A stretch of DNA of 64,000 nt, taken from Ichthyosporea sp. XGB-2017a. Taxonomy: Eukaryota > Opisthokonta > Ichthyosporea. The translations under genes and the position numbers were made by a program. How positions within the stretch are numbered: position 1 is the stretch's first letter; each line of letters starts with the position of its first letter. Of this stretch, positions 1-9,412 are shown one piece after another. The stretch lies in NCBI GenBank assembly GCA_002811675.1, contig PDIM01000030.1, forward strand, positions 191,566 to 255,565, written 5' to 3'. The notes beneath the pieces are model-generated. The model was not told the DNA's origin. It saw only the letters and a program-made list of their open reading frames with translations, and searched no databases.

Positions 1-684
1 TTTTGAATTCCCCAAACCGCTCAATACTTTTCAATTCGATTTCAAAACACAGGGGCTTGCCGTACAAATCGTACAAATCTGTGTCCACACCCATGCCCCC
101 ATTGCAGCATGAATGAAAGTTTTGACCCTCATTTCCTGACTTGCGCTTTTTGGCCTCACGCCTAAGAACAACCGATAATTGACAATAACCTTCCGAGTTC
201 TATGATTACATGATTACGAGAGACACAAGAAAAAGAATGAGTAATGAAATACAAAAAGGAAGTCAACAGCAACATAAAGTACTATGTTCTCTACCTTTTC
301 ATCACAGAAGAATCTCGCTACTTCACCAATTTTCATTGTAGGAATAGCCAAGTCGAAGGCTTTAACACAAAAAGCCTTTCCCATGCGAAACTCCAAAGGA
401 ATGAATCCTTCATCTTTGGTATCGTCCACTACCTCACCATCGGGGTTATACACAACGAAATCAAACAATGCCTTTGAGCCAGCGGGAAGGTCTGAATGTA
501 CTTCCCCACTCCCTTCCCTTACAATATGCTTTAAAATCTCTCCCTGGCCTTCTTTGGCAATGTTGAAGGCGGCTTTGGGAGCTCCTACCACAAGAGGCCT
601 GCTCTTCTTCTTTACAGCATCATCATGGTCATGGTCATGGCCTTCATGATCATGGTTACAGCCCGTGTGCACCATTCCTTTCAT
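1..684 (-). CDS. AIP-like FKBP-fold co-chaperone (partial, runs off left edge)
   Basis: Two exons are visible: 684-274 and 154 to the window edge, with a 119-bp intron that joins in phase 0. The protein matches the N-terminal FKBP-like domain of aryl-hydrocarbon-receptor-interacting protein: a GSKALFDF strand, a VVDDTKDEG loop, FRMGKAF, an IGEVARFFC block, then KPLCFEIELKSIE in exon 2. In the family this domain is usually catalytically weak and is followed by TPR repeats that bind Hsp90; the TPR part would lie outside the window. ATG at 684 is the first in-frame Met. Upstream the frame closes at a TAA, so an earlier non-adjacent exon cannot be excluded. A His/Asp-rich stretch (HDHEGHDHDHDD) near the N-terminus is not typical of AIP and could bind metal. 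The exon 1 donor (TAT|GTTGCT) is weak and was chosen because it keeps the frame and the homology. Confidence 0.72.
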
Positions 685-1114
685 AGTCTCCCTCTGGTAG
701 ACACTTCTCTTCACAGCCTCCAAATGAATCGCATATTAATACTCACCAAAAGGAGATTTAAATGCAAAAAGCAAAAACACCATTGGAAATAAAATAATAA
801 ATACAACACGGCAATAATAATACAAAAAATGAATGAAAAAGTGGCATAATAATAAAAATACACACAACTATTTTTATCTATTTTTATCTATTTTATAAGT
901 CATGCACAGCTGATGTGCAGCACCACACCAATGTCTCCATGACAGAACAGCACAGTAGACTCGGACTTGCTTGGTAATAGTGCACCGAAGAAGAATGAGG
1001 AGGAGGAAAAGAGACTGAGGAGACGGAGAGTTCTTTCACTTGGTGGCTGGTGCACAAGTCCCTTTATATGTAAGGTTGGGCTGTGGCTGTGCTTTTATAT
1101 CGCATTATAGTCCA
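685..1114. other. Intergenic, 5' of AIP-like gene and 3' of COQ3
   Basis: AT-rich spacer between two minus-strand genes. I see no coding signal, RNA gene or clear promoter element. Confidence 0.5.
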
Positions 1115-2227
1115 TCATATTGTGGCAGACGGGGCCATTGAAGGGGATTTAGAAACGACAACAAAGTAGTTGACATCTGTACTATCGCAAAGGTGCCATT
1201 GATTAGTAAAAGGATTTAAATATACACCCTGAAAGCACTCTACATTCATTTGGGGCCCCTTGCCATCGTCCTGGTTACAGCTTTCCACCGCCAGGACCAT
1301 TTCTCCGGGAGTAACGTATTTCGAGTACTCATGTGTACCTTTTGGAACAATTTTAAACACGTATTCCGCAGCAGCAATGGTCAATGCAAAGGCCTTTGGG
1401 GTTCGGTTCATGGTCGACATGAACAGGAGCCCACCTGGCTTGAGCAGTTTACCAAGGGTCTGCACAAATGTCAACGGATTTACAACGTGTTCAATCACCT
1501 CTGAAGCAAATATGACATCAAATGCTTCTACCACTCCCTCTTTCACCAAAGATTCTGCCGTGACTGCTTCGTACTTTAATGTGTTCAGATTCATGGTTGA
1601 AGTGCTTTTATGAAGATTTGCAACCCTGATATTTTCCCACGACGCATCAATTCCCAGTACATCCCCACCAAGAGCAGTCAAAGATTCAGATAAAAGACCC
1701 CCACCACACCCGACATCTAACATTTTCATATTTGAAAATGGAGTACTCTGATCCCTTTCAAGAATGAAATGGTTTTCTATCCAGTTTCGGAAATACTCGA
1801 TTCGACAAAGGTTAAGAGAATGTAATGGTCGAAAGCTCCCATTTGGATCCCACCATTCCTCACATACAGAGCTGAATTTTAATATTTCTTCCGGATCAAC
1901 TCCGGCATCAAAAGCAGTGTTTTTGTTACTGCAGATTATAAAACATATCAGAAGCACCACATGAGTTGAGTAAGCAACCATTGACCGAGGGATTATAACG
2001 AATTGCATTGGGTAGCACTCAATTGTCTTACCATCTCTCACTTACCTTTGAATAGACAGAGCGTCATTTTCGCTATGAAAGGAGGCATAATGTCGATACA
2101 GCGCCGGGCTTGCAATACGTTTCAGCCCTGTTGAAGAATTCCCTGCCCCTCTTAATCCCCCAACCCCAATGACAGACGAGAACCTCTGTCTAGCAAGACC
2201 AGCAGCGCCACTCAATGAAAACAACAT
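1115..2227 (-). CDS. COQ3: Ubiquinone biosynthesis O-methyltransferase COQ3
   Basis: Mitochondrial SAM-dependent methyltransferase expected to carry out both O-methylations of coenzyme Q synthesis. Exon 1 is 2227-2046 and exon 2 is 1928-1115, with a 117-bp intron (GTAAGT donor, CTGCAG acceptor, phase 2); the joined frame gives 331 aa. The N-terminus is rich in Arg/Ser/Ala with no acidic residues for about 50 aa, as in a matrix-targeting peptide. Family signatures follow in order: NTAFDAGVDPEEILKFSS, WWDPNGSFRPLHSLN, SAM motif I LDVGCGGGLLSESL, motif II EAFDVIFASEVIEHV, and LLKPGGLLFMSTMNRT. Length and domain order are normal for eukaryotic COQ3. It faces the ANKRD40-like gene across a 255-bp divergent promoter. 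Confidence 0.95.
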
Positions 2228-2482
2228 ATTTGAAGATCAACCACCCACACACAATAGAAGAATATGATCACACTGCACAGAGAAGATCACAGTCACCACA
2301 CTGCACAGACACACGAGCTAGTCAAACAGTCACCGCTGGCCAGAGCTGCTTCAGAGTGACCATGGGGGGACATGTGAGAAGGGGCTTAGGGGAGAGGGAG
2401 AAGGGGCGGTTACTGATATTTAATGGGGTGTTATTGTAGAGTGGACGTACTGTAGATTCAGTGAGAGGGAGAGAGATTTACT
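2228..2482. promoter_or_regulatory. Divergent promoter between COQ3 and ANKRD40-like gene
   Basis: Short head-to-head intergenic region. A G-rich element CTTAGGGGAGAGGGAG at 2385-2400 resembles a motif found before other genes in this window. There is no TATA box for either gene. Confidence 0.45.
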
Positions 2483-3355
2483 ATGCAGGGGGTGAACTTT
2501 GGGAATGGAGGCGCGGGTGGGAATCTGGCTGCGGCTTGTGAGGCGTTAAGGGAGGCATGCTGTGTGGGTGATGAGATTGCTGTTCGACGATTGCTTGCAA
2601 GGTCAGATATGCAAGTGAATAATCAACATAAATTGAATGGATGGACGGCTTTGCATTGGGCGTCCAAACGCGGGCATTGGAGCTTGGTTCAGATTTTACT
2701 TGACCATGGGGCAGATCCTAATATTTTAGACGCCACGGGCAGGAGTGCTGTCCAGTATGCCACTGATGATCGAGTAAAAGCCATACTTGGGGAGGGAGTG
2801 GAGGAAAAGTCGGCAAAACCTAAAGATACAGTCGACTCATCTTCACCAGACAAAGACACATTTGTTCCTAATTATATAAAGAATCCTCCATTTCCGTATA
2901 TAAATTCAGTAGATGAACCTCCCATGGAACCTATTCATGTGTCTGACGGGGCACATGAGGCGGGGGAGAAGACTGTAGCGAGCAATGAATCGGGCAAGGG
3001 AAGGGTAAGCCTATGTGTAGAGGACAAGAATGAGGATTGTGGGAGTGAATTGGCGGCGCTTTTGAAGGATCTTATTAAAAGATCTCAACCGGTTAGATTT
3101 TTGGATAAAGGTGAGAAGACTGTTGTGCTGAAGGTGAGGATATGCGGAAGCTCGGATCCCGACTTTTACGAAGTGGAAATTCCTCGTGAGAATGACATTC
3201 CTTTCGAAGAGGTGGTGAAGTTGATTGCTTCGGAGCTGAGTATATCACCCAAACAGATTAAGAAAATAAGAAAACTCCCAAATACGGTTGTAAGAAGTAT
3301 GAGGGATATCAGGCGAATGAATCACTATCAAGAGCTTGAAATGGTTGTTCTATAA
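2483..3355 (+). CDS. ANKRD40-like ankyrin repeat protein
   Basis: Single-exon gene of 290 aa. Residues ~15-105 hold ankyrin repeats (NGWTALHWASKRGHWSLVQI, LLDHGADPN). A central motif FVPNYIKNPPFPYI and a C-terminal domain with LKVRI, SPKQIKKIRKLPNTVVR and YQELEMVVL match vertebrate ANKRD40 in sequence and order. The central linker is low-complexity and shorter than in the animal protein. ANKRD40 has no settled function, so only the family call is supported. ATG at 2483 is the first in-frame Met and opens directly into conserved sequence. It is convergent with wrbA. Confidence 0.9.
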   Translation: MQGVNFGNGGAGGNLAAACEALREACCVGDEIAVRRLLARSDMQVNNQHKLNGWTALHWASKRGHWSLVQILLDHGADPNILDATGRSAVQYATDDRVKAILGEGVEEKSAKPKDTVDSSSPDKDTFVPNYIKNPPFPYINSVDEPPMEPIHVSDGAHEAGEKTVASNESGKGRVSLCVEDKNEDCGSELAALLKDLIKRSQPVRFLDKGEKTVVLKVRICGSSDPDFYEVEIPRENDIPFEEVVKLIASELSISPKQIKKIRKLPNTVVRSMRDIRRMNHYQELEMVVL

Positions 3356-3480
3356 ACGTAAGGGCTGATTTTATAACCAATCCCTTTGCACCACTTTAGT
3401 TATTTTTTTTTCGTTTTTATTTCGCCAAACCAATTCATTGCATTGGATTCATTTAATTCTTCCCTTTTCGCCCATTCAAT

Positions 3481-4326
3481 CTACTTCCCACTGCACATAG
3501 CATGGGCAATCTTTCCAAAATGCTCACCTTGATGAGTGGCAAGGTTCAACTCAAATTCACTAGGCTGTCTCGATCCATCAGCACCAGCCAAAGTACCGGC
3601 TCCGTAAGGAGAACCCCCATGTACCTCGTCCATATTCATTAACGAAGGGGAGCTATACCCGATGGGGACAAAGACCATTCCGTGATGTGCGAGTTGGGTA
3701 ACAAAAGTGAGCGCAGTTGTTTCTTGTCCTCCTCCCTGTGTGCCAGTGGAGAAGAACGTTCCGGCGGGCTTCCCTACCAATTTTCCTCTAAAGTGTGAGG
3801 TAAAGATGAGTAGTCTAATTCTAAACCAGCTTTGTTGAATAAATTTTTTTAAAAAAACTTACCCAGCCCATAATCCACCAGTCTGGTCCATAAGAGCTTT
3901 TATCTGGGCGCAGCACATTCCAAAGCGTGTTGGAATTCCAAAAAGAATGGCATCAGCCTCTGCCAAAGCATCAGGGGTGGCCAAAGGATGATCTTTCTTT
4001 TCTGCAGCCTTCATTTTTTCCAGTACTTCTGGGGAGAGAGTCTCTGGGGCTTGATAGACTGAAACTTCAACACCTTCTACCTTTTCGAGCCCAGCCTTTT
4101 CAGCTTCCACCATCTGCGGCAGAGATGATCACAAAAACGTATACAAAACATTATCATTTTTAATAAATCACGGTCAAACATGATAAGCGAGGTACAGCAG
4201 TATTTTTCCACCCCGAGTCTCGAGCCCCCATTCACCAGTAGTGATCACACCATAAACTGAAAGTCCCAAACTTACCTGAGCAATATGCCCATGCATAGAG
4301 TAGTACACAATAGCAACCTTTGTCAT
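3481..4326 (-). CDS. WrbA-type NAD(P)H:quinone oxidoreductase
   Basis: Flavodoxin-fold FMN enzyme that reduces quinones by two electrons. Three exons: 4326-4276 ([17 protein letters not shown], the FMN phosphate-binding loop), 4113-3863, and 3787-3481, with introns of 162 and 75 bp. The joined frame is 202 aa, the normal WrbA length. Other signatures: [34 protein letters not shown], beginning GIPTRFG, then [19 protein letters not shown] and [19 protein letters not shown]. The phases fit at both joins, and exon 3 starts at the TTTAG acceptor before AGGAAAATTGG. Homologues occur in fungi, plants and bacteria; no transfer signal is visible because the gene carries introns like its neighbours. 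Confidence 0.93.
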
Positions 4327-5417
4327 GATTACAGTAGTTATCTAATAAATCAAGTAAGCAAATCAAAATAGCAGCCAGTCAATCCTACTGTACTCTCCAC
4401 TACTCACCTGTAGAGTGTGGACTGTAGTCCTCTTTCCACACACTGGCCACAGGACTCAGCAGCAGGAGGAGGAACACAGCAGGACAAGAAAGGAATGTGA
4501 AATGAGATGAATCACCTGCCTCGAGCAGGGAGGGACCTCGAGCCATAGGGCCTCCTTGTTTTGGTAGTTGTGCACCCCCCTTCTTCCCCACCTGATCATG
4601 AGTGGCGTAGTTGTCCCGCCCCTTGGTTGTCCCAACTCCCAGGGCTCCTTGGTTGTCCTGGCTAAGTTAGTTGATTAGTTGATGTTGATGCATGGCCTCA
4701 ACGGAAACATCCCGGATTAGGGTATGACACATCGTGACTGTTTGTTTTGAATGGCGCAGCTGCTGCAGCTTCTAGCTGTGGTCAGTTACTTGCTGGGCAA
4801 TGAAGTCATGGGGTTGATCCCTGGCCGCCTCCTCATTCGGAATCATAAAACCATTGGGACCTTGGTATAGTAATTCTCCCTGATCATCATCATGATTTTC
4901 TTGCAGGAGTGTCACAGGCCACAGCTCACACCCCTCCTCCTCCTATTTTATTATATTTGTTGTATTGTGGCATGTTGTGCATTGTTATCCTAGCTCTATA
5001 GCCTCTATGGACTGTGTACTAACTTATACCTCTAGTACTACTACTACTCCTGATTTATATATATTATTGCTAGCAACTATAAACATTGAAGATAGGATAG
5101 TAGAGTAGATTCACACTCAAACACACAATTTGGAGTAGAGAGTGTGCATTGGACTGACTCGTGTTGACCTTTCTCTTACGCACACACGGGCACTCGACAA
5201 ACACGGTTCAAATCCATAGCCATATATCCTATAGCTTGACTGTTCTAATATCTGGGCGCTTCTGCCTCATAACTTCACCAAATCTTTTAAGCTAATATAT
5301 AGCAGATTAACTGCTTGTCAGCGGAGGTTCTTTACTTTTTTTGTTCTTATTTCAGTGCTTATTTCAGTGCGTGTGTTGTTATTGTTGTTCGCAAAGTTTG
5401 GTAATGAAAAAGGCCTC
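4327..5417. other. Long intergenic region between WrbA gene and riboflavin fusion gene
   Basis: About 1.1 kb between divergent genes. It holds short runs of CTCCTCCTCC followed by TATTTTATTATATTTG near 4938 and a doubled ATTTCAGTG just before the riboflavin gene (5349-5369) that could be a splice acceptor for an unseen leader exon. An open frame at 4400-4591 has no homology. I see no RNA gene. Confidence 0.4.
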
Positions 5418-7028
5418 ATGAAGGGTAGTGAATGCAATTTTTGTGAAGCTGATTCCGGATATCGCTCTATTGAAGAAGAGTATAGCTCTGATGGTAGTGT
5501 TAGTAGTAGAGTATTGTCCATTTCGAGTACCGGGACCAAGCAAATGAACTATTTAAAGGTAGAAAAGAGTGCACAGGCACGTATTCCGACTGTTGAAGGA
5601 GACTTTGAACTTGCGCTCTATCATAACAACTCGGATGAAAAGGAACATTTGGCAATGATTTACGGGGACCTCGATATCGCCAAGCCTGTTCCTGTCCGTG
5701 TTCATAGTGAGTGTTTTACTGGTGAGGTTATGGGATCTCTGCGCTGTGATTGTGGGGAACAACTTCACCTTGCGATGGAAATGATTGCAGAACTGGGGTA
5801 CGGAATTATTGTTTTTCTACGTCAAGAAGGGAGGGGAATTGGTCTTGCGGAAAAGTTGAAAGCATATAATCTACAAGACAAAGGATATGATACAGTTGAA
5901 GCAAATGTTATGTTGGGACATGGGCCGGATGAAAGAACTTACGATATTGCAGGCTTGATTTTGAAAGATATGGGGGTATCCAATGTACAGCTACTGACTA
6001 ATAATCCAAAAAAGATTGAATCTTTAGAAAACTTGGGCTTGAGTGTAGAAAACAGGATTCCAGTGGTACCAAAGAAGCTCAATATGTACAACACTCCTTA
6101 CTTAAAGACAAAGATCAATCGAATGAAGCACATGCTTTCCTTTTCCGAAGAGAGCATACTGAAAACAGTGGCAAATAATGTAAATACAAATGAAAAAGAT
6201 GTTGGCCCAGAATTCACGTTTTGTGCAAGTGGTTCGGAAAATGTGGGAAGTGGAAATGGGGTGGGTGGGGAGAAAGTCGAAACTGCGAAGGTTAGAAAGG
6301 TGAAATGTGAAGAGTGTTGTGCCACCGAGGAAAATGTCAAGAAGGAAAATCCCGGAGAAAAGCCGCGAACACAAGTTACATTGACATACGCACAAAGTCT
6401 TGACGGCTCAATCTCTAGTATTGACAAGAGTCCTCTGCGAATTAGCTGTGAAGAGTCCATGAAGCTTACCCATCAACTCAGGGTTGAGCATGATGCTATT
6501 CTGGTTGGAATCGGTACTGTACTGAGCGATAACCCCCGTTTAACTGCGCGCCTTGTCGAGGGAAAGAACCCACAGCCTGTTGTTCTAGATTCCCAGTTGA
6601 AATTGCCAGTGGACTGTAATTTAATGAAAAATTCTCTGAAGCCCTTTATTTTTTGTGGAACAAACGCCAGTGAAGCTAAGAAGAGTGAGCTGACTGGGTT
6701 GGGCGCTACTGTGATTGCTACGGCTGAAGACGCGAATGGCAAGCTGTGCTTAGCAAGTGTTGTGGAAAAAATCTATGGGCTTGGACTAACTTCATTAATG
6801 GTAGAAGGCGGGGCTTCTGTAATTAAAAGTTTCTTGTGCTCCGAACTTGTGGATAACCTTGTCGTTACCGTTTCTCCATCGATAGTTGCTGGCTTCAACG
6901 TATTGGGAATGACACCGACAACCCAGGGGAAAGAGAAGCTGAACTTACCAGCCCTTGAAGATGTCAAATACTCGGTAGTGGGCCAAGATATTGTCATGCG
7001 TGCGGTTCCTCGATGGCAAAAGTGTTAA
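5418..7028 (+). CDS. GTP cyclohydrolase II fused to RibD-type pyrimidine reductase
   Basis: Bifunctional riboflavin-synthesis enzyme, 536 aa from ATG 5418. The N-terminal half is GTP cyclohydrolase II: RVHSECFTGEVMGSLRCDCG supplies the Cys set that binds Zn, then GYGIIVFLRQEGRGIGL and the YDIAGLILKDMGV and LLTNNPKKIE blocks. A Cys/Glu/Lys-rich linker of about 80 aa follows. The C-terminal half is the RibD/Rib7 reductase domain: VTLTYAQSLDGSISS, ILVGIGTVLSDNPRLT, and LMVEGGASVIKSFL. No RibD deaminase domain is present between them. The two steps flank the deaminase step of the pathway, so the fusion joins steps one and three (bacterial order) or one and two (fungal order). An in-frame GTG region upstream lacks ATG and may be leader or the end of an upstream intron. 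Confidence 0.93.
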   Translation: MKGSECNFCEADSGYRSIEEEYSSDGSVSSRVLSISSTGTKQMNYLKVEKSAQARIPTVEGDFELALYHNNSDEKEHLAMIYGDLDIAKPVPVRVHSECFTGEVMGSLRCDCGEQLHLAMEMIAELGYGIIVFLRQEGRGIGLAEKLKAYNLQDKGYDTVEANVMLGHGPDERTYDIAGLILKDMGVSNVQLLTNNPKKIESLENLGLSVENRIPVVPKKLNMYNTPYLKTKINRMKHMLSFSEESILKTVANNVNTNEKDVGPEFTFCASGSENVGSGNGVGGEKVETAKVRKVKCEECCATEENVKKENPGEKPRTQVTLTYAQSLDGSISSIDKSPLRISCEESMKLTHQLRVEHDAILVGIGTVLSDNPRLTARLVEGKNPQPVVLDSQLKLPVDCNLMKNSLKPFIFCGTNASEAKKSELTGLGATVIATAEDANGKLCLASVVEKIYGLGLTSLMVEGGASVIKSFLCSELVDNLVVTVSPSIVAGFNVLGMTPTTQGKEKLNLPALEDVKYSVVGQDIVMRAVPRWQKC

Positions 7029-7266
7029 TAATTGTAGTCTGAAAAACAAACAACATCAATAAATAATTCAGAACGTTATAATAAGAGCGGTCCCTTCCGG
7101 AGGGTGACAACTGATAACTTTGAGCACTCTTCTAGACGCATTTGTGTATAATACAGTTTGCTAAACTCTTTCTTTGTTCCGATATCCAAAGGAACTTTGA
7201 TGTCGAAATGTTCTGCATTGGATGCAGAATGAAAAAAGAGAGAAAGAAAACACCATCTTGCTGGGC

Positions 7267-7848
7267 TTAGAAACCATACTTTGCATTTGTTTGTTTTTTG
7301 GTCATTTTGTTCTTTTGCCATTGATCGTGCAAATCTCCGTCCCTTTCTTTTGCAATTTTAACTAGGTCAGTAATGTGATTCTTTGATCCAGCAGAAATTT
7401 TAGGAGTATTGGATTTTCCAGAAAGTATATGAGATTTCAGATCAATTCCATTCGTGCTAATATTCGTTTGCATATGCTGATACGCATTGACATCAATAAA
7501 CTCCACGTCATCGGGAATTTCGTCCCTTCCACGCCTTTTTCTTTTTCGATCTGCTTTTGTCACTGGCGTAGGACTTGGCTGAAATTGCTGAGAGTACTTC
7601 ACATTGTAGTTAGACTGGACAATGTTGTAGTTCGGGACATTTTCTTCAACTGTCGGATTTTCGGTTCTCTGCTTCTTAACAGTTGGTCCAGAATGAATTG
7701 GTCTTTTCTTTGGCGACGTTTCCTTCTCAGTCTCTTTCAATTTCTTGACCCTATCAGCTACACTCCCCTTCCCCTTCGCTTCTTCTACATCAGATTCTTC
7801 AGCTTCAGAGCCTGAACTATACTGTGCAATCAGGTTAAGCCCGGACAT
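7267..7848 (-). CDS. PRCC-like nuclear protein
   Basis: 193 aa from the ATG at 7848; the frame stays open upstream but the sequence there is not homologous. The start MSGLNLIAQYSSGSEAEESD resembles the acidic N-terminus of PRCC homologues, the middle is Lys/Pro/Arg-rich with likely nuclear localisation signals (ADRKRKRRGRDE), and the C-terminus HITDLVKIAKERDGDLHDQW plus KKQTNAKYGF matches the diagnostic PRCC C-terminus (ITYLIHQAKE...RRQTQAKYGF in human). PRCC is linked to pre-mRNA splicing factors and to MAD2L2 in animals. It is shorter than the human protein (491 aa) because the proline-rich part is absent. Convergent with the riboflavin gene. Confidence 0.85.
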   Translation of the reverse strand: MSGLNLIAQYSSGSEAEESDVEEAKGKGSVADRVKKLKETEKETSPKKRPIHSGPTVKKQRTENPTVEENVPNYNIVQSNYNVKYSQQFQPSPTPVTKADRKRKRRGRDEIPDDVEFIDVNAYQHMQTNISTNGIDLKSHILSGKSNTPKISAGSKNHITDLVKIAKERDGDLHDQWQKNKMTKKQTNAKYGF

Positions 7849-8409
7849 AATTTCGTACACTCCCTCAGTCACGAAAACAACACCTTCCAAATGAAACTTC
7901 AAATATCCATTCCCAATCAAAATGCCCACTCCACACAGAAGAAGCACCAGGCTCACAAAAACAAAACCAGAAAAAGATATCAATCAATAATCACAAAGAA
8001 GAAAAACAAGAAAGATTCTACTTAATCCAACTCCAAGTCAAAATCAAAAGCACAAATCAACCAAAACAATTATACTCCTCCCCCCAGTACCTCAACGAGG
8101 AGGATTTTTCCATAGATAACTTGCATAGAAAAATCATATATATTTTTAGGGTAATTATTTCCTACAACAGAGGGCAGCAGCCATTTTGTTTTGTAGTTTG
8201 GAATTTTTTGTTGTTCACATCTCAGAGACGGGCAGCAAGAAGAGATCTTGTCTTATAGGAGGGGTAGAAGGAAGTGAATCTGGCTCCTGTTGGTGAATGG
8301 GGTGTGGTGTGAGTGATAGGGATAAGGAAGTTGGACAGACCGGGTAGAAGGCTTAGTCAAGGGGAGGGAGGGACAAGAAGGGGTCACTCCTGGTGCATAT
8401 TTCGTAATC
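7849..8409. promoter_or_regulatory. Divergent promoter between PRCC-like gene and two-TM protein gene
   Basis: Contains, on the minus strand, GGGGGGAGGAGTATAATTG (8068-8087), a G-rich/TATAAT pair also seen near other genes here. No coding signal is supported. Confidence 0.45.
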
Positions 8410-8945
8410 ATGGCTACAAGGGTCCTTGATGTGGGGCCTGGGGCGTTTATATTGATCTTTATGTGGGCTCTTAATTTAGTGATTGTCTTTTTTGCTCGTA
8501 AAAGTAAAAAAGGAATGTAAGTTATGTTAAGAATCTGACTCTTGTTTGTCTTGTCAACCTGTTGACCCTCAATGTCGATGGCTTTTCTTTTCTTTGATTT
8601 GTTTTTATGCTTCATGTCTTTATCTATATAGCTCTATTATAGTGGGATTTACATTGTTTGATCTAATAGTAACATTGATTTTGCTGTTAGGTCCAAGGAA
8701 TGATTCTGATCCTTCTCCATTTGTAAGTGCTCCTGTGGTTTCGTTACTATCCCTCCTGTTCTTTACTTGTTGCGGTTACTGATGATATTCGCTCTTCTCT
8801 GTAGGTTGAGGATGATTATTTCTTTATTCGTTTAGCAGTTCTAATTATTACCTGTGTGGGCACACTGGCAGGATTATATTCCACATTCAAACTGTACGGC
8901 ATGAAGCCAGTTTATGCAGAGCACAAAGACTCTGTGTACCTTTAG
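8410..8945 (+). CDS. Small two-transmembrane protein, family not recognised
   Basis: A three-exon gene too fragmented to show as one frame: 8410-8516, 8698-8722 (25 bp) and 8805-8945. Introns are 181 and 82 bp, with GTAAGT donors; the middle acceptor is CCAAG|G, chosen because it alone keeps the frame through both joins. The product is 90 aa. Residues ~11-29 (GAFILIFMWALNLVIVFFA) and ~53-72 (RLAVLIITCVGTLAGLYST) are hydrophobic segments separated by a basic KSKKG and an acidic DSDPSPFVEDD loop; the C-terminus is soluble and ends EHKDSVYL. The short positive loop suggests a hairpin membrane protein. I do not recognise the family. Confidence 0.6.
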
Positions 8946-9412
8946 GCCCCTTCCACTTGATCTTTTAGTCACCTTTCCTCTCATCCCATCACTTTCCAAT
9001 CGTCTATCAATCATGGCAAATAGAACAACCAGCAACCTACACATACATGCTTCATTGCCTCATCTTGCCGGTCCCTTTCGTCACTAACCTGGTGAATCCA
9101 TCCCAATCATTTAGAAACGGAAACATTCCATTACATTCCTTCAAGGGTAGTGTGAAAGGGGAAAGGGAAAGGGCTGCCAGCGTTCGAATTATCAGCTTGT
9201 GCCATAAAATAAGAGCATACATTTGCCTTATAAGGCTGTCGCGGGAAAGAGGTTCTGCAATGTATTGTAATTGTCTCTTGGTCAGTTCAGCGTATCTTTA
9301 GAAATCATGGCACTGCGTGAAGGGGTTATTGCTTGCCGGGATTGGTAGTAATCTTACTGTCTTGAAGTTATAAATAAAATCCCTCACGGGTACAATACAC
9401 ATACTAAGAAGA
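8946..9412. other. Intergenic region upstream of calcineurin-B-like gene
   Basis: Holds a perfect palindrome GCCTTATAAGGC at 9225-9236 (contains a CArG-type CC(A/T)6GG box) and TATAAATAAA at about 9369, 40 bp before the next start codon. An open frame at 9047-9301 shows no homology and is not called. Confidence 0.45.

Noticed and set aside
4400-4591. 63-codon minus-strand frame
   Set aside because: No homology, no splice link to WrbA; looks like chance in a promoter.
5150-5230. Possible tRNA (B-box-like GGTTCAAATCC at 5205)
   Set aside because: T stem and acceptor stem do not pair and no A box lies at the right distance.
9047-9301. 84-codon plus-strand frame
   Set aside because: Contains the CArG palindrome and lies in the upstream region of the EF-hand gene; no conserved features.
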